14,155 bases of DNA, from assembly GCA_002430925.1 (NCBI GenBank), contig DJDD01000024.1, forward strand, positions 1-14,155, in the 5' to 3' direction. The translations under genes were made by a program, and so were the position numbers. The DNA is from Flavobacteriales bacterium UBA5933. Its GTDB lineage: Bacteria; Bacteroidota; Bacteroidia; Flavobacteriales; Weeksellaceae. Under the pieces are notes generated by a model. That model saw only the letters and a program-made list of their open reading frames with translations. It made no database searches and was not told where the DNA came from. How positions within the stretch are numbered: the first letter of the stretch is position 1; each line of letters begins with the position of its first letter. This document shows positions 14,079 to 14,155 of this stretch, one piece after another.

Positions 14079-14155
14079 GAAATCTATATTTCTATAAATC
14101 TACAGTAAATTCACTTGTCAAAAAATTAAAAAAGGATTTTTGATTATCTTCAAAA

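Overview
The window looks like a chromosomal stretch from a member of the Flavobacteriia (Bacteroidota), probably Flavobacteriaceae. It is very AT-rich, roughly 30% G+C by eye. One secreted protease ends in a type IX secretion (T9SS) type A sorting domain, a hallmark of this phylum. Several promoters fit the Bacteroidota pattern TTTG / TAnnTTTG, and the GroES, GroEL, MurI and AroB sequences all look flavobacterial. I did not assign a genus.

Layout. Positions 1-105 are the tail of a truncated upstream gene. It is followed directly by a secreted reprolysin-like metalloprotease with a T9SS signal (109-2406) and a strong terminator. Next come groES-groEL (2567-4566), also closed by a strong terminator, and a SMUG2-like uracil-DNA glycosylase (4654-5340). 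On the minus strand, murI (start set at 6995) is followed by a small membrane-anchored protein of unknown function (6158-5682). From 7282 to 10944 a three-gene plus-strand operon forms a copper-handling module: an AraC-type regulator with an N-terminal MxCxxC heavy-metal-associated domain, a periplasmic HMA-like/DUF3347 protein, and a multicopper oxidase with a C-terminal extension resembling CopB. Then come aroB (TTG start, own promoter, strong terminator) and a two-gene unit of a small membrane protein and a MATE efflux pump (12242-13969).

How the genes work together. Most units are independent housekeeping genes: protein folding, peptidoglycan precursor supply, the shikimate pathway and DNA repair. 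The copper module is the one clear functional cluster: the regulator probably senses Cu(I) or Ag(I), the second protein probably binds or delivers copper in the periplasm, and the oxidase detoxifies Cu(I).

The most unusual signal is not a gene. Three copies of a dispersed, structured element lie at 5364-5491 (+), 7075-7151 (-) and 13979-14078 (+). All share an identical 17-nt box and a second conserved box. The central hairpin differs in sequence and length between copies but stays paired, and the outer stem changes from GCGTT/AACGC to GCAAAA/TTTTGC with pairing preserved. This is what a conserved structured RNA, or a hairpin mobilised as DNA, should look like. A second structural oddity is a 22-bp inverted repeat (10977-11042) whose right arm contains the predicted -33 box of aroB.
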